From positions 620,001 to 684,000 of the forward strand of contig NZ_JADPFC010000001.1 in assembly GCF_015668195.1 (NCBI RefSeq): a stretch of DNA of 64,000 nucleotides, given 5' to 3'. Shown here piece by piece: positions 1 to 9,437 of the stretch. This stretch comes from Romboutsia_C sp015668195. Its GTDB lineage: Bacteria; Bacillota; Clostridia; Peptostreptococcales; Peptostreptococcaceae. The notes beneath the pieces are model-generated. The model had not been told where the DNA came from. It ran no database searches and worked only from the letters and a program-made list of their open reading frames with translations. Positions within the stretch are counted from its first letter, which is position 1, and every line of letters begins with the position of its first letter. The translations under genes and the position numbers were made by a program.

Positions 1-1110
1 GCATTACCTGCTGCAATTTTAATAAAAAAATACTCATATAGAAATGGTGTATTAGTAGGTCTTGGTTTATATATAGTAGGGGCTATGGGATATATACCAG
101 CTGCAATTTCACAAAACTTTAATTTATTCTTAGCATCAGTTTTTGTTTTAGCAGGAGGGCTTTCAATCCTTGAAACAACTTGTAATCCATATGTAATATC
201 ATTAGGACCAGAAGAGACTAGTGTTCGTCGCCTTAACTTGGCTCAAGCTTTTAATCCACTAGGTTCTTTAACAGGTATCATAATGGCTAAATATTTTATA
301 TTAAGTAACTTAAATCCTGCAACATATGAAGAACGTATAGCGATGAGCCCAGAAGCTTTAAGTGATATACGTAGTACAGAATTATTATGGGTATGTGTAC
401 CATATGTTGGTTTAGTAGTTATAGCTATAATAATATGGACTTTCTTTAAGAAAAGTAAAGATTCTGAAAGAGATACTTCAGGAGATCTTAATATAGTTAA
501 ATCAATAAAAAAACTTATAAAAATACCACGCTATGCATTTGGTGTAGTTGCACAGTTTTTCTATGTTGGTGTTCAAATATCTGTATGGACTTGGACTATA
601 GGATATGTAATGACAACTCTTGGACTTGATGAAGCAAGTGCATCTGAGTACTATCTTATAGCAATAGTTTCTTTTATAGTATGCCGTTGGATATGTACAG
701 CTTTAATGAAGTACTTTGACCCAGCTATAATGATGGCTATATTTGCAGTAGGTGGAATAGCATTTAGTTTAGGAACAATATACCTACCAACTTCTCAATC
801 TGTATGGTGCTTAGTTTTAATATCAGCATGTATGTCATTAATGTTCCCTACAATTTATGGTATAGCACTTAAAGATTTAGGTGATGAAGTAAAAGTAGGT
901 GCGGCAGGACTTATAATGGCAATACTTGGTGGAGCAGTTATAACCCCTATTATGGGTAAAATGATAGATACTGGAATGTTATCTTTTATAGCACCTTCAT
1001 TTAGTGGTCAAGAAGCTGCAGTTCGTTCATCATTTTTAATACCAGTAATATGTTTTGCAGTAGTTTTAATATACTCAATATGTTTTAGAACTAAGAAAAC
1101 AGCTAAATAG
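1..1110 (+). CDS. fucP: L-fucose:H+ symporter-like MFS permease (5' end cut off)
   Basis: Major facilitator superfamily sugar permease of the FucP type, expected to bring L-fucose or a related sugar across the cytoplasmic membrane with protons. The frame is open from base 1, so the N-terminus (roughly 70 residues against a usual 410-440) lies outside the window. About ten hydrophobic helices are visible, with the stretch AGGLSILETTCNPYVISLGP, which matches the helix region containing the conserved ETxxNPY of FucP-family permeases. A hairpin terminator follows the stop. Substrate is inferred from family only; glucose/galactose permeases (GluP) of the same family are the main alternative. Confidence 0.85.
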   Translation, partial: ALPAAILIKKYSYRNGVLVGLGLYIVGAMGYIPAAISQNFNLFLASVFVLAGGLSILETTCNPYVISLGPEETSVRRLNLAQAFNPLGSLTGIIMAKYFILSNLNPATYEERIAMSPEALSDIRSTELLWVCVPYVGLVVIAIIIWTFFKKSKDSERDTSGDLNIVKSIKKLIKIPRYAFGVVAQFFYVGVQISVWTWTIGYVMTTLGLDEASASEYYLIAIVSFIVCRWICTALMKYFDPAIMMAIFAVGGIAFSLGTIYLPTSQSVWCLVLISACMSLMFPTIYGIALKDLGDEVKVGAAGLIMAILGGAVITPIMGKMIDTGMLSFIAPSFSGQEAAVRSSFLIPVICFAVVLIYSICFRTKKTAK

Positions 1111-1189
1111 ATGTAATAATATAAATTAAAATCAGATTATTTTTATAAGTAGGAACGAATACTTCTTCATATTTTTTATTAATATATAG

Positions 1190-1220
1190 CCTAAGGATTA
1201 TTTCCTTAGGTTTATTTATT
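1190..1220 (+). terminator. Rho-independent terminator after the fucP-like gene
   Basis: Eight-bp perfect stem CCTAAGGA/TCCTTAGG with a five-base loop, followed by a T-rich tail (tttatttatttt). Confidence 0.8.
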
Positions 1221-1304
1221 TTAAACAAAAATAATGAAGGAAAAAAACAAATAATGTAGAATTATTAAATCTTGAGTATATTTTTGGTCAGGGAGATTTA
1301 ATAA

Positions 1305-3275
1305 ATGACAAAATTTAAGAAAATGATATACATATCAACTGTTATATTAATGACACAGATGTTTATATCTAAAATACATGCAAAAAGTATAGGAGATGAG
1401 TCATTTAACGTTTTAATACTAAACTCTTATCATCAAGGACATTATTGGGAAGCAAATATAACAATGGGACTAAAAAATTATATATTAAATAATAATGAGT
1501 CAAATATAAACTTTAGAGTTGAATATTTAGATTTTAGGATTAATCACAATAAAGAATATATAAAATCATTAAAAGATATGTTAAATAAAAAGTACCCAAA
1601 AGGAAGTGTAGATCTCATATACGCAGTAAATGATGAATCTTATGAAGTTTTTAAAAATGAAGTAAAAAATATAAATAGTAATTTTTATAAATTACCTCTG
1701 TTATTTAGCGGTGTGGATAATAATTTAGAAGAAACTTATAAAGAAAATGAATACATGACAGGTGTATATCACCGTGATGATACATTAGATTTAATGATTC
1801 TAATGAAAGACTTAACTCCTAAAGTAAGACATATAAACATAATAACGGAAGAATCAGGATATGGATATTCTCTTTATAAGGAAGTATCGAGGATAGTAGA
1901 TAGATACTTAAAAGATCAAGTAAAAATAAGACATATAAAAAGTAATTACTTAGAAGATATAACAAAAGAATTAAGTGAGATTAAAAACTCGGAAGATATG
2001 ATTAATATAATAGGAGGAGAATTTCAGTACGAGAATTCAGGAAAGTATATAAATCCTATAGAGGTTGTAAGCACAATAAAAGATTATAGTAGTGCACCAA
2101 TATACTCTGACGACGAAACCTATATAAATTCTGGAATATTAGGGGGAAGTATGGATATAGGTCAAGAACAAGGCAGTATAATTGGAGAGATGATAATTAA
2201 AATAAAAAATGGAGAAAAAATAAAAAATATCAAAAGTGTTCCAGAGCCTAAAGTAAAATCATACGTAGATTATGATAGTATATATGAATATAATATTAAT
2301 CCTTTTTCTGTAAGAAAGGATGTAGTTATTTTAGATAAAGGTCCTTTTGATTTATTAATTCCTACATGGATGAAAGTAGTTTCAGTATTTTTACAAATCA
2401 TATCAGCACTAATTATTATAGGTATAATTATATCTTTTATTAAATTTAGACGTGATAAGATAAAAAGAATAGAAATACAAAAAAAAGAAAAAGAAAGAGA
2501 AAAATTAAAATCAGACTTTATAGTTAATCTAAGTCATGAATTAAGAACACCTATAAATATAATACTAGGAATTACTAAAGTATTAGAAAAAAGTCTTGAA
2601 AAAGGAAATTTAGATAAAGATTATATATTAAATAAGTTAGAAAATGTAGATAAAAATACCTATAGACTTCTGAAAATATCAAACAATATAATAGATATAA
2701 CTAAAGCTGAATCTGGAATGTTAAAATTAAACTTAGAAAATTGCAATATAGTATGCGTTGTAGAGGATATATTTGAGTCGAGTATAGATTTTGCTAGGAG
2801 AAAAAATATTGATATGATATTTGACACAAAATATGAAGAGATAAAAGTAGCTATAGATATATTTCAAATTCAAAGAGTTATATTAAACTTGTTATCAAAT
2901 GCTATAAAGTTTACATCTGAAAATGGGATTATAAGAGTTTTTATTTATAAAGACGAAGAAAATGTAGTTATTGAAGTAAAAGATAGTGGCATAGGTATAC
3001 CAAAAGAAAAGATTGACTATATATTCCATAGATTTTATCAAGTAGATAACTTATATACAAGAAACAATGAAGGTAGTGGTATAGGGCTTTGTATAGTAAA
3101 AGAGATAGTAGATATTCATGATGGTAAAATAGAAATAGAAAGTGAAATAAATAAAGGTTCTACTTTCAAGATACATCTTCCTAGACATTTGAAAGTAAAT
3201 GAAATGCAAAATGAAGGCTCAAGTATAAAAGATATAAACAAAATAGTAGATTTAGAAATGTCTGATGTATATTAA
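1305..3275 (+). CDS. Orphan sensor histidine kinase with an ABC-substrate-binding-like sensor domain
   Basis: Membrane histidine kinase of 656 aa. A signal-anchor occupies residues 1-26, an extracytoplasmic region (about 30-340) resembles the ABC_sub_bind family, a membrane helix lies near 350-378, and a short basic coil leads into the kinase. The HisKA motif NLSHELRTP puts the phospho-acceptor at His411; the N box (NLLSNAIKFT) and G boxes (DSGIGIP, GSGIGLCIV) of the ATPase domain are intact. No HAMP, PAS or receiver domain is visible, and no response-regulator gene flanks it, so its partner is elsewhere. The ligand is unknown; a small solute is inferred from the sensor fold. SD GGGAG precedes ATG by about 9 nt. 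Confidence 0.88.
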   Translation: MTKFKKMIYISTVILMTQMFISKIHAKSIGDESFNVLILNSYHQGHYWEANITMGLKNYILNNNESNINFRVEYLDFRINHNKEYIKSLKDMLNKKYPKGSVDLIYAVNDESYEVFKNEVKNINSNFYKLPLLFSGVDNNLEETYKENEYMTGVYHRDDTLDLMILMKDLTPKVRHINIITEESGYGYSLYKEVSRIVDRYLKDQVKIRHIKSNYLEDITKELSEIKNSEDMINIIGGEFQYENSGKYINPIEVVSTIKDYSSAPIYSDDETYINSGILGGSMDIGQEQGSIIGEMIIKIKNGEKIKNIKSVPEPKVKSYVDYDSIYEYNINPFSVRKDVVILDKGPFDLLIPTWMKVVSVFLQIISALIIIGIIISFIKFRRDKIKRIEIQKKEKEREKLKSDFIVNLSHELRTPINIILGITKVLEKSLEKGNLDKDYILNKLENVDKNTYRLLKISNNIIDITKAESGMLKLNLENCNIVCVVEDIFESSIDFARRKNIDMIFDTKYEEIKVAIDIFQIQRVILNLLSNAIKFTSENGIIRVFIYKDEENVVIEVKDSGIGIPKEKIDYIFHRFYQVDNLYTRNNEGSGIGLCIVKEIVDIHDGKIEIESEINKGSTFKIHLPRHLKVNEMQNEGSSIKDINKIVDLEMSDVY

Positions 3276-3280
3276 TGAGT

Positions 3281-3330
3281 AACCTATATATTAACTTTTA
3301 ATAAATAAAGGTTTATGTATAGGTTTTTAG
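3281..3330 (+). terminator. Probable terminator after the orphan kinase
   Basis: AACCTATA pairs with TATAGGTT across a long AT-rich loop and is followed by a short T run. The large loop makes it weaker than the other terminators here. Confidence 0.5.
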
Positions 3331-3471
3331 TTTAAAATAAATTTATTATCTAAGGATACTTTCAAAGAAGCTTAATACTATATCAAGGAAAACTAATTTT
3401 ATTTGAAACTATAATTACACTTATAGTAGAATAAAATAATAGATAAAAAATTTTAATAAGGATTGATGATA

Positions 3472-5247
3472 TTGACATATATTTTAAATAGTAGACAAGT
3501 TAAGATAATTAATATATTAAACAAAAGTACGCACCCTATAACTAGTAAGGCTTTAGCATATGAACTAGATTGTTCTACAAAAACAGTTCAAGGAGAAATA
3601 AAAGATATAAACGCCACTTTAGAAAACGTAAAAATAGATTCTATAAGAGGAAAAGGATATATATTAGTTGGAGATGTAGATTCTATTATTGATAAAGATG
3701 ATGAACAAACTAATGTTAATATAGATAGAGTAGGATATATATTAAAAAAAATCTTACTACTTTATAAAGATAAAACTTTGAAAATAGAAAGCTTAGCAGA
3801 TGAAATGTATGTTAGTCTATCTACCATAAAAAATGACTTAAAAGAAGTTAAAGTTATACTTAAAAATTATAATTTAAAAATTATATCAAAACATAAGCTA
3901 GGTATTGGTATTTTAGGAGATATTAAAAATATAATAAAGTGCATAATAGAAAGTAGCTTAAAGTATAATAACATAAATATTGAAGACTTTTTTAGTGACA
4001 CTGTAGCTTCAAATATATCTTCAATAAGAAGTGAGATATTATACAATATAGATAAAAAACATATAATATTTACTGATTATGAATTTAACAATATATTTAA
4101 TTATATACTACTATCACTATCACTAGAAGATAATAATAATTATAAAGAGTATATAAAAACATATATTAACAACTACCAAGAAAAAATAAACAATAATTAT
4201 AATAAAGAATATAAAGAAAAAATACTAAGCTCTATAGATGAGTTTATTAAAAATTTAAAATTAGCTACATCTATAGATTTAAGTAATGACGAGATATTTA
4301 AAAAGTATTTATATAAGCACATACTTAGTTTTTATACTAACAAAGAATTAAACATAAATAATCAAAGTATAATAGCAAGTGATATAAAGACTAAGTATCC
4401 ATTTGCATTTGAACTAGCAACTATTGCAAAAAATACATTAGAAAAAGATTTAGATATTAAAATAGATGAAAATGAAATTGCAAATATTGCAATTCACATA
4501 GGAGGAGCATTACAAAGAACTTCTCATAAAGAAAACAAAAAAGTATTAAAGGCTATAATAATATGTGCATCAGGTATTGGAACATCTATGCTTATAAAGG
4601 CAAAACTTGAAGCTAAATTTGATAAAAGGATTGAAATATTAAAAGTAATGCCTTCTTACTTAATAGATTTTATAGGAGTACTTGATGTAGATTTTATAAT
4701 AGCTACGGTACCTATAGATATTAAAAATATTCCTGTTATAAATGTATCACCATTTTTAGATGACAAGGAAATAATGATAATAGAAAAGTTTATAGATACA
4801 GGCAAAATTTATTATAATATAAATTTATCTGAAATATTTGATAAGGATTTATTTTTTGTAGATTTAGATTTTGATAATAAATATGATGTAATAGACTATA
4901 TGTCAGAGAAGTTACTTAAAAAGAATTATATAGATGAAGAAATGAAATTATCTTATATTGATAGAGAAAAGATAGCTACAACAGAAATTGGAAATATGGT
5001 AGCTATTCCTCATGGTGCTAAAGGAAAGGTATATAAAGATACTATAGCAATAGGAATACTTAAAAAAAGTATAAAGTGGGAAGTAGGAGATGTAAGGCTT
5101 ATAGTGATGCTTTGTATACAAAAAGATAGTATACTAAACTATGAAGATTTACTTTCAAATATATATAAAAGAATAGATTCTATAGCTAAAGTTATAAGTA
5201 TATGTGAATCTAAAAATTATGATAAATTTATAGCTATGTTTAAATAA
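3472..5247 (+). CDS. PRD-containing transcriptional regulator with PTS EIIB and EIIA domains (BglG/MtlR type)
   Basis: PTS-controlled regulator that should govern the adjacent fructose genes. Order: N-terminal HTH (about 1-60) and a second HTH-like segment (near 90-130), PRD region (about 180-360, with the conserved IAIHIGGAL), an EIIB-like domain with CASGIGTSML (phospho-Cys candidate), and a fructose-type EIIA domain at the C-terminus with IPHGAKGKV (phospho-His candidate). The frame opens at TTG 3463 and has ATG at 3466, but the AAGGA at 3458-3462 is best spaced (about 9 nt) from TTG 3472, chosen here. Activator rather than antiterminator is inferred from the DNA-binding domains; no RAT element was recognised. 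Confidence 0.88.
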   Translation: MTYILNSRQVKIINILNKSTHPITSKALAYELDCSTKTVQGEIKDINATLENVKIDSIRGKGYILVGDVDSIIDKDDEQTNVNIDRVGYILKKILLLYKDKTLKIESLADEMYVSLSTIKNDLKEVKVILKNYNLKIISKHKLGIGILGDIKNIIKCIIESSLKYNNINIEDFFSDTVASNISSIRSEILYNIDKKHIIFTDYEFNNIFNYILLSLSLEDNNNYKEYIKTYINNYQEKINNNYNKEYKEKILSSIDEFIKNLKLATSIDLSNDEIFKKYLYKHILSFYTNKELNINNQSIIASDIKTKYPFAFELATIAKNTLEKDLDIKIDENEIANIAIHIGGALQRTSHKENKKVLKAIIICASGIGTSMLIKAKLEAKFDKRIEILKVMPSYLIDFIGVLDVDFIIATVPIDIKNIPVINVSPFLDDKEIMIIEKFIDTGKIYYNINLSEIFDKDLFFVDLDFDNKYDVIDYMSEKLLKKNYIDEEMKLSYIDREKIATTEIGNMVAIPHGAKGKVYKDTIAIGILKKSIKWEVGDVRLIVMLCIQKDSILNYEDLLSNIYKRIDSIAKVISICESKNYDKFIAMFK

Positions 5248-5319
5248 ATTTGTTTAATTTATAATTTGAAAAAACTTAATATTAATAAAGGTAAAAATAC
5301 ACTTTTATATTTAATAGAT

Positions 5320-5352
5320 AAATTTCTCTTTTAACTAAGAGAAATTTTTTGT
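5320..5352 (+). terminator. Terminator between the PRD regulator and fruK
   Basis: Perfect 11-bp stem AAATTTCTCTT/AAGAGAAATTT, six-base loop and a T6 tail. It separates the regulator transcript from fruKA, or attenuates read-through into it. Confidence 0.85.
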
Positions 5353-5414
5353 CTTTCAGGAAAAGGTATTCTGAAATATTATAAATATATAAGATAACAC
5401 AATGAGGTGATAAA

Positions 5415-6332
5415 ATGATTTATACAGTTACACTTAATCCATCTATAGATTATGTAGTAAAGCTAGATAATCTAAAAAATGGAGAGGTAAATAGAACTAA
5501 AGAAGAATATGTATATCCAGGTGGTAAAGGTATAAATGTATCTTTAATATTAAAAGAACTAGGATATGAAAGTAGAGCCCTAGGATTTGTTAGTGGATTT
5601 ACAGGTAATTATATAAAAGATGTATTAAGAGATAAAGGATTAAATGAAGATTTTATAAATATAGAAAATGGATTTACAAGAATAAATGTTAAGGTTAAAA
5701 GTGATGAAGAAACAGAAATAAATGGTCAAGGACCAAATATAAGTGAAAAAGATTTAAATAAATTATATGAAAAATTAGATACTCTTATGGAAAACGATGT
5801 ATTAGTATTAGCAGGAAGTATACCTAGTACTTTAGACTCTTCTCTTTATGAAAATATAATGAAAAAGCTAGAAAATAAAAATATAAAAATAGTAGTAGAT
5901 GCAACTAAAAATTTATTAATAAATGTATTAAAGCACAAACCATTTTTAATAAAACCAAACAATCATGAATTAGAAGAATTATTTAATGTTAAATTAGAAA
6001 CTACTGATGACATAATAACTTATGCTAGAAAGTTAAAAGATATGGGAGCTAAAAATGTATTAGTATCAAGAGGAAAAGATGGAGCATTACTTATAACAGA
6101 AAATGGAGAAACATTTATAAGTAACGTAGCAAAAGGAAAAGTTAAAAACTCAGTAGGTGCAGGAGATTCTATGGTAGCTGGATTTATAGCTGGATATCTA
6201 AATTCAAAAGACTACAAAGAAGCTTTAAAACTAGGAGCAGCTAGTGGAGGTGCAACAGCATTTTCTAATGATTTAGCAAATAAAGAACACATATATAGTT
6301 TAATAGATGAAATAAATGTAGAGAGGAGATAA
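5415..6332 (+). CDS. fruK: 1-phosphofructokinase
   Basis: PfkB-family kinase of 305 aa (usual about 300-310) that phosphorylates fructose 1-phosphate to fructose 1,6-bisphosphate in the cytoplasm. The N-terminal TLNPSIDYVV and GGKGINVS substrate signatures and the C-terminal PfkB catalytic signature NSVGAGDSMVAGFIAGY (Asp as base) are present. It ends 3 nt before fruA, so the two form one operon. Start ATG has SD GAGGTGA. Tagatose-6-phosphate kinase is the usual confusion, but linkage to a fructose PTS decides it. Confidence 0.95.
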   Translation: MIYTVTLNPSIDYVVKLDNLKNGEVNRTKEEYVYPGGKGINVSLILKELGYESRALGFVSGFTGNYIKDVLRDKGLNEDFINIENGFTRINVKVKSDEETEINGQGPNISEKDLNKLYEKLDTLMENDVLVLAGSIPSTLDSSLYENIMKKLENKNIKIVVDATKNLLINVLKHKPFLIKPNNHELEELFNVKLETTDDIITYARKLKDMGAKNVLVSRGKDGALLITENGETFISNVAKGKVKNSVGAGDSMVAGFIAGYLNSKDYKEALKLGAASGGATAFSNDLANKEHIYSLIDEINVERR

Positions 6333-6335
6333 GCT

Positions 6336-8228
6336 ATGAAAATAGTAGATTTAATAAATAAAAAGTCTATAAGCCTTAACTTAAAAGCAACTAATAAAAG
6401 TGATGCTATAGATAAGCTAGTAGATTTAGTAGATAATAGTGGTAATTTAAATAATAAAGAAGAATATAAAAAAGCAATAATAGCTCGTGAAAATCAAAGC
6501 ACAACAGGAATAGGTGAAGGAATAGCAATACCTCATGCTAAAACTAGTTCAGTTAAAAATGCGTGTTTAGCTGCAGCTATTTGTAAAGATGGTGTAGATT
6601 ATGAATCTTTTGATGGTAGCTTATCACATTTATTCTTTATGATAGCGGCACCAGAAGGAGCTAATAACACTCACTTAGAAGTATTATCAAGATTATCTAC
6701 AATACTTATGGATGAAGAATTTAGAGAAAAACTTATAAATGCTAAAAGCGAAGGTGAGTTTTTAAGTTTAATAGATAAAAAGGAAAAAGAGAAATTCCCA
6801 GAAGAAAAAGAAGAAAAAATAGAAGTAGTTAAAGAAAAAGCTTCAAAATACCCAAAAGTATTAGCAGTTACAGCTTGTCCAACAGGTATAGCACATACTT
6901 TTATGGCAGCAGAAAGTTTAAACAAACAAGCCGATAAAATGGGAGTTAGTATAAAGGTAGAAACTAATGGTTCATCAGGAGCTAAAAATGTATTAACTAA
7001 AGAAGAAATAGAAAATGCAACAGCTATAATAGTAGCAGCAGATAAAAAAGTTGATATGGCTAGATTTAATGGAAAAAAAGTCATAATAACTAAAGTTGCA
7101 GATGGAATACACAAGGCAGAAGAGTTAATAACAAAAGCAGAAAATGGAGATGCACCTATATATAATTACGGTGGTAATGTAGAAACAAAAGAAGAACGTA
7201 GTGAGGAAAGTGCGTTTAGAAAAGTATATAAGCATTTAATGAATGGTGTATCAAACATGCTACCATTTGTAGTAAGTGGAGGTATACTAATAGCTTTAGC
7301 ATTTTTACTTGATGATTACTCAATAAATCCAAAGACTTTTGGTTCAAATACACCACTTGCAGCTTTCTTTAAATCAATAGGAGATACTGCCTTTGGATTT
7401 ATGCTACCAGTACTAGCAGGGTATATTGCATATAGTATAGCCGATAGACCAGCTTTAGTAGTAGGATTTGTAGGTGGGGCACTAGCAAATACTGGTGGTT
7501 CAGGTTTCTTAGGAGCACTACTTGCAGGTTTTATAGCAGGATACTTAGTAGTAGGACTTAAAAAGGTATTTAGTGTATTACCAGATTCACTAGATGGTAT
7601 AAAGCCAGTACTTTTATATCCTTTATTTGGAACACTTTTAATGGGTATTATAATGACATTTATAATAATACCTCCAGTAGCAGCACTTAATTTAGGAATA
7701 ACTAATTTCTTAAATGGACTTGGAACTAGCTCTAAATTAATACTTGGATTAATACTTGGTGGTATGATGGCAATAGATATGGGTGGACCAATAAATAAAG
7801 CAGCTTATGTATTTGGAGTAGCATCACTACAATCAGGTCAATTTGAAATAATGGCAGCAGTTATGGCAGGTGGTATGGTACCTCCTTTAACAATAGCACT
7901 TGCTACAACATTCTTTAAAAATAGATTTACAAAAGAAGAAAGAGAATCAGGTAAGGTTAACTATGTAATGGGATTGTCATTTATAACAGAAGGTGCAATA
8001 CCATTTGCAGCAGCAGACCCACTTAAAGTTATACCAGCTTGTGTATTAGGTTCAGCAACAGCAGGAGCATTTAGTATGATGTTTAATGCAACATTAAGAG
8101 CACCACATGGAGGAATATTTGTTGTTCCAGTTGTTGGTAATCCTTTAGGATATTTAGCTGCAATAGCAATAGGTTCAGTAGTAGGTATGATAGCATTAGC
8201 AGCTTTAAAAAAGCCAATAAATGAATAA
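6336..8228 (+). CDS. fruA: PTS fructose transporter subunit IIABC
   Basis: Fused fructose PTS permease, 630 aa. EIIA domain at 1-150 with IPHAKTSS (phospho-His), a charged linker near 150-170, EIIB domain about 173-275 with VTACPTGIAHTFMA (phospho-Cys), and a multi-helix EIIC domain from about 300 onward with GGPINKAAYVFG. Imports fructose and releases fructose 1-phosphate, the substrate of FruK encoded immediately upstream. The full IIABC order is typical of Firmicutes. SD GAGGAGATAAGCT precedes the ATG. Confidence 0.96.
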   Translation: MKIVDLINKKSISLNLKATNKSDAIDKLVDLVDNSGNLNNKEEYKKAIIARENQSTTGIGEGIAIPHAKTSSVKNACLAAAICKDGVDYESFDGSLSHLFFMIAAPEGANNTHLEVLSRLSTILMDEEFREKLINAKSEGEFLSLIDKKEKEKFPEEKEEKIEVVKEKASKYPKVLAVTACPTGIAHTFMAAESLNKQADKMGVSIKVETNGSSGAKNVLTKEEIENATAIIVAADKKVDMARFNGKKVIITKVADGIHKAEELITKAENGDAPIYNYGGNVETKEERSEESAFRKVYKHLMNGVSNMLPFVVSGGILIALAFLLDDYSINPKTFGSNTPLAAFFKSIGDTAFGFMLPVLAGYIAYSIADRPALVVGFVGGALANTGGSGFLGALLAGFIAGYLVVGLKKVFSVLPDSLDGIKPVLLYPLFGTLLMGIIMTFIIIPPVAALNLGITNFLNGLGTSSKLILGLILGGMMAIDMGGPINKAAYVFGVASLQSGQFEIMAAVMAGGMVPPLTIALATTFFKNRFTKEERESGKVNYVMGLSFITEGAIPFAAADPLKVIPACVLGSATAGAFSMMFNATLRAPHGGIFVVPVVGNPLGYLAAIAIGSVVGMIALAALKKPINE

Positions 8229-8242
8229 TATGTATTTACTTT

Positions 8243-8284
8243 AAAATAGATAAACTTATATAAAATAAGTCTATCTATTTTTTA
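8243..8284 (+). terminator. Terminator of the fruKA operon
   Basis: AAATAGATA/TATCTATTT with an inner ACTTAT/ATAAGT stem and a T run. Confidence 0.85.
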
Positions 8285-8372
8285 TATACTAAATGATTAA
8301 AAACTTTATTTATTATATAAAAGTTATTTATTTATATATAAATTTATATTATAATAAGATGTATATTCCATT

Positions 8373-8500
8373 ATACTGAGGGAGTAGTTTGCACGTATTG
8401 TGTGATTAGGTCAACATAATGACTAAATAGTCTGGTCTAATCTTAAAAAACGAGACTCAGGTATGCTTATTTTGCATACCTAGAGTCTCGTTTATTTTTT
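8373..8500 (+). promoter_or_regulatory. yybP-ykoY Mn2+ riboswitch with expression-platform terminator
   Basis: The leader contains the family hallmarks GGGAGTAG near the 5' end and GTCAACATAA in the P2/P4 region, directly ahead of mntP. P1 would pair ATACTGAG (8373-8380) with CTCAGGTAT (8456-8464). The same 3' bases are also the 5' side of a strong terminator, CGAGACTCAGGTATGC/GCATACCTAGAGTCTCG (8451-8490) plus a T-rich tail. The two structures exclude each other, so metal binding that stabilises P1 should block the terminator: a transcriptional ON switch for manganese export. Confidence 0.93.
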
Positions 8501-8527
8501 TGAAAAATTATAAAACAGGAGGAAATT

Positions 8528-9130
8528 ATGAGTATTACAGCAGTATTTTTTACAGCTTTAGCACTTTCAATGGATGCTTTTGCTGTATCGGTAACAAAAG
8601 GAATGACTATTAAACATTTAACAAAATCTTTAGGTATAAAAATAGCCTTATTTTTTGGAATATTTCAAGGTGGAATGCCACTTTTAGGGTGGGTTATGGG
8701 TATTGGATTTGAAAAGTACATAAAATCTATAGATCATTGGATAGCACTTATATTATTAAGTTACTTAGGATATAAAATGATAAAAGGATTTATAGATGAA
8801 AGAAAAGAAGCAAATGAAGTAGATACTTTGTTAGCTGCTACATCTGAAGAAGAGCTTTCTACAAAGGATATTATAGTGTTATCTGTAGCTACTAGCATAG
8901 ATGCTTTGGCAGTGGGAATAAGTTTTGCCTTTTTAAGTATAAACATAGTAGAGGTATCAATAGCTATAGGTGTTATAACATTTATAATGTGTTTATTTGG
9001 AGTTTTTATAGGCAAAAAAATAGGAAATGTATTTAATGGATATGCAGAGCTTATAGGTGGAATTATACTTATATGTATAGGTATAAATATATTTAATGAA
9101 CATACACATATATTTAGCCAGTTATTTTAA
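8528..9130 (+). CDS. mntP: Manganese efflux pump MntP
   Basis: Small integral membrane Mn2+ exporter, 200 aa (family about 180-200), with six predicted helices and the two diagnostic acidic repeats LSMDAFAVSVTKG (near residue 15) and TSIDALAVGISFAF (near 125). It sits 27 nt downstream of the Mn2+ riboswitch terminator, which explains its control. SD AGGAGG is well placed before the ATG. Confidence 0.95.
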   Translation: MSITAVFFTALALSMDAFAVSVTKGMTIKHLTKSLGIKIALFFGIFQGGMPLLGWVMGIGFEKYIKSIDHWIALILLSYLGYKMIKGFIDERKEANEVDTLLAATSEEELSTKDIIVLSVATSIDALAVGISFAFLSINIVEVSIAIGVITFIMCLFGVFIGKKIGNVFNGYAELIGGIILICIGINIFNEHTHIFSQLF

Positions 9131-9170
9131 ACACACCCAATCAAAACATTAAAAATATATGATAAAAGCA

Positions 9171-9217
9171 TAGATATAATAAGTTTTTATAAAAGCTTAT
9201 TATATCTATTTTTTTAT
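9171..9217 (+). terminator. Terminator after mntP
   Basis: TAGATATAATAAG/CTTATTATATCTA perfect 13-bp stem followed by a run of T. Confidence 0.88.
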
Positions 9218-9437
9218 TAAAATTAAAAATTTTAAAAAATAAATAAAACTTAAGATAGTTTAATAGGCTTATGATGAAGTATATACAAAGACTAAAAACG
9301 AACGTTACATAAAAAAATTTTTATAAAATTCATAATAATACATAAAAAAATAAAAAAAATATTGAAAATATATGAAAATGATGATATAAATAATATTGTA
9401 AAATGATTTTGACATAAAATTAAGGAGTAATTAGAAA
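9218..9437. other. AT-rich intergenic region upstream of the lipoprotein nucleosidase gene
   Basis: Very AT-rich with several poly-A stretches. A promoter for the next gene must lie here, but I see no RNA element, repeat or conserved coding frame. Confidence 0.5.

Noticed and set aside
6671..7114. Long antisense open frame (147 codons) under fruA
   Set aside because: No ribosome site and mirrors the codon bias of fruA; the sense protein has all PTS motifs.
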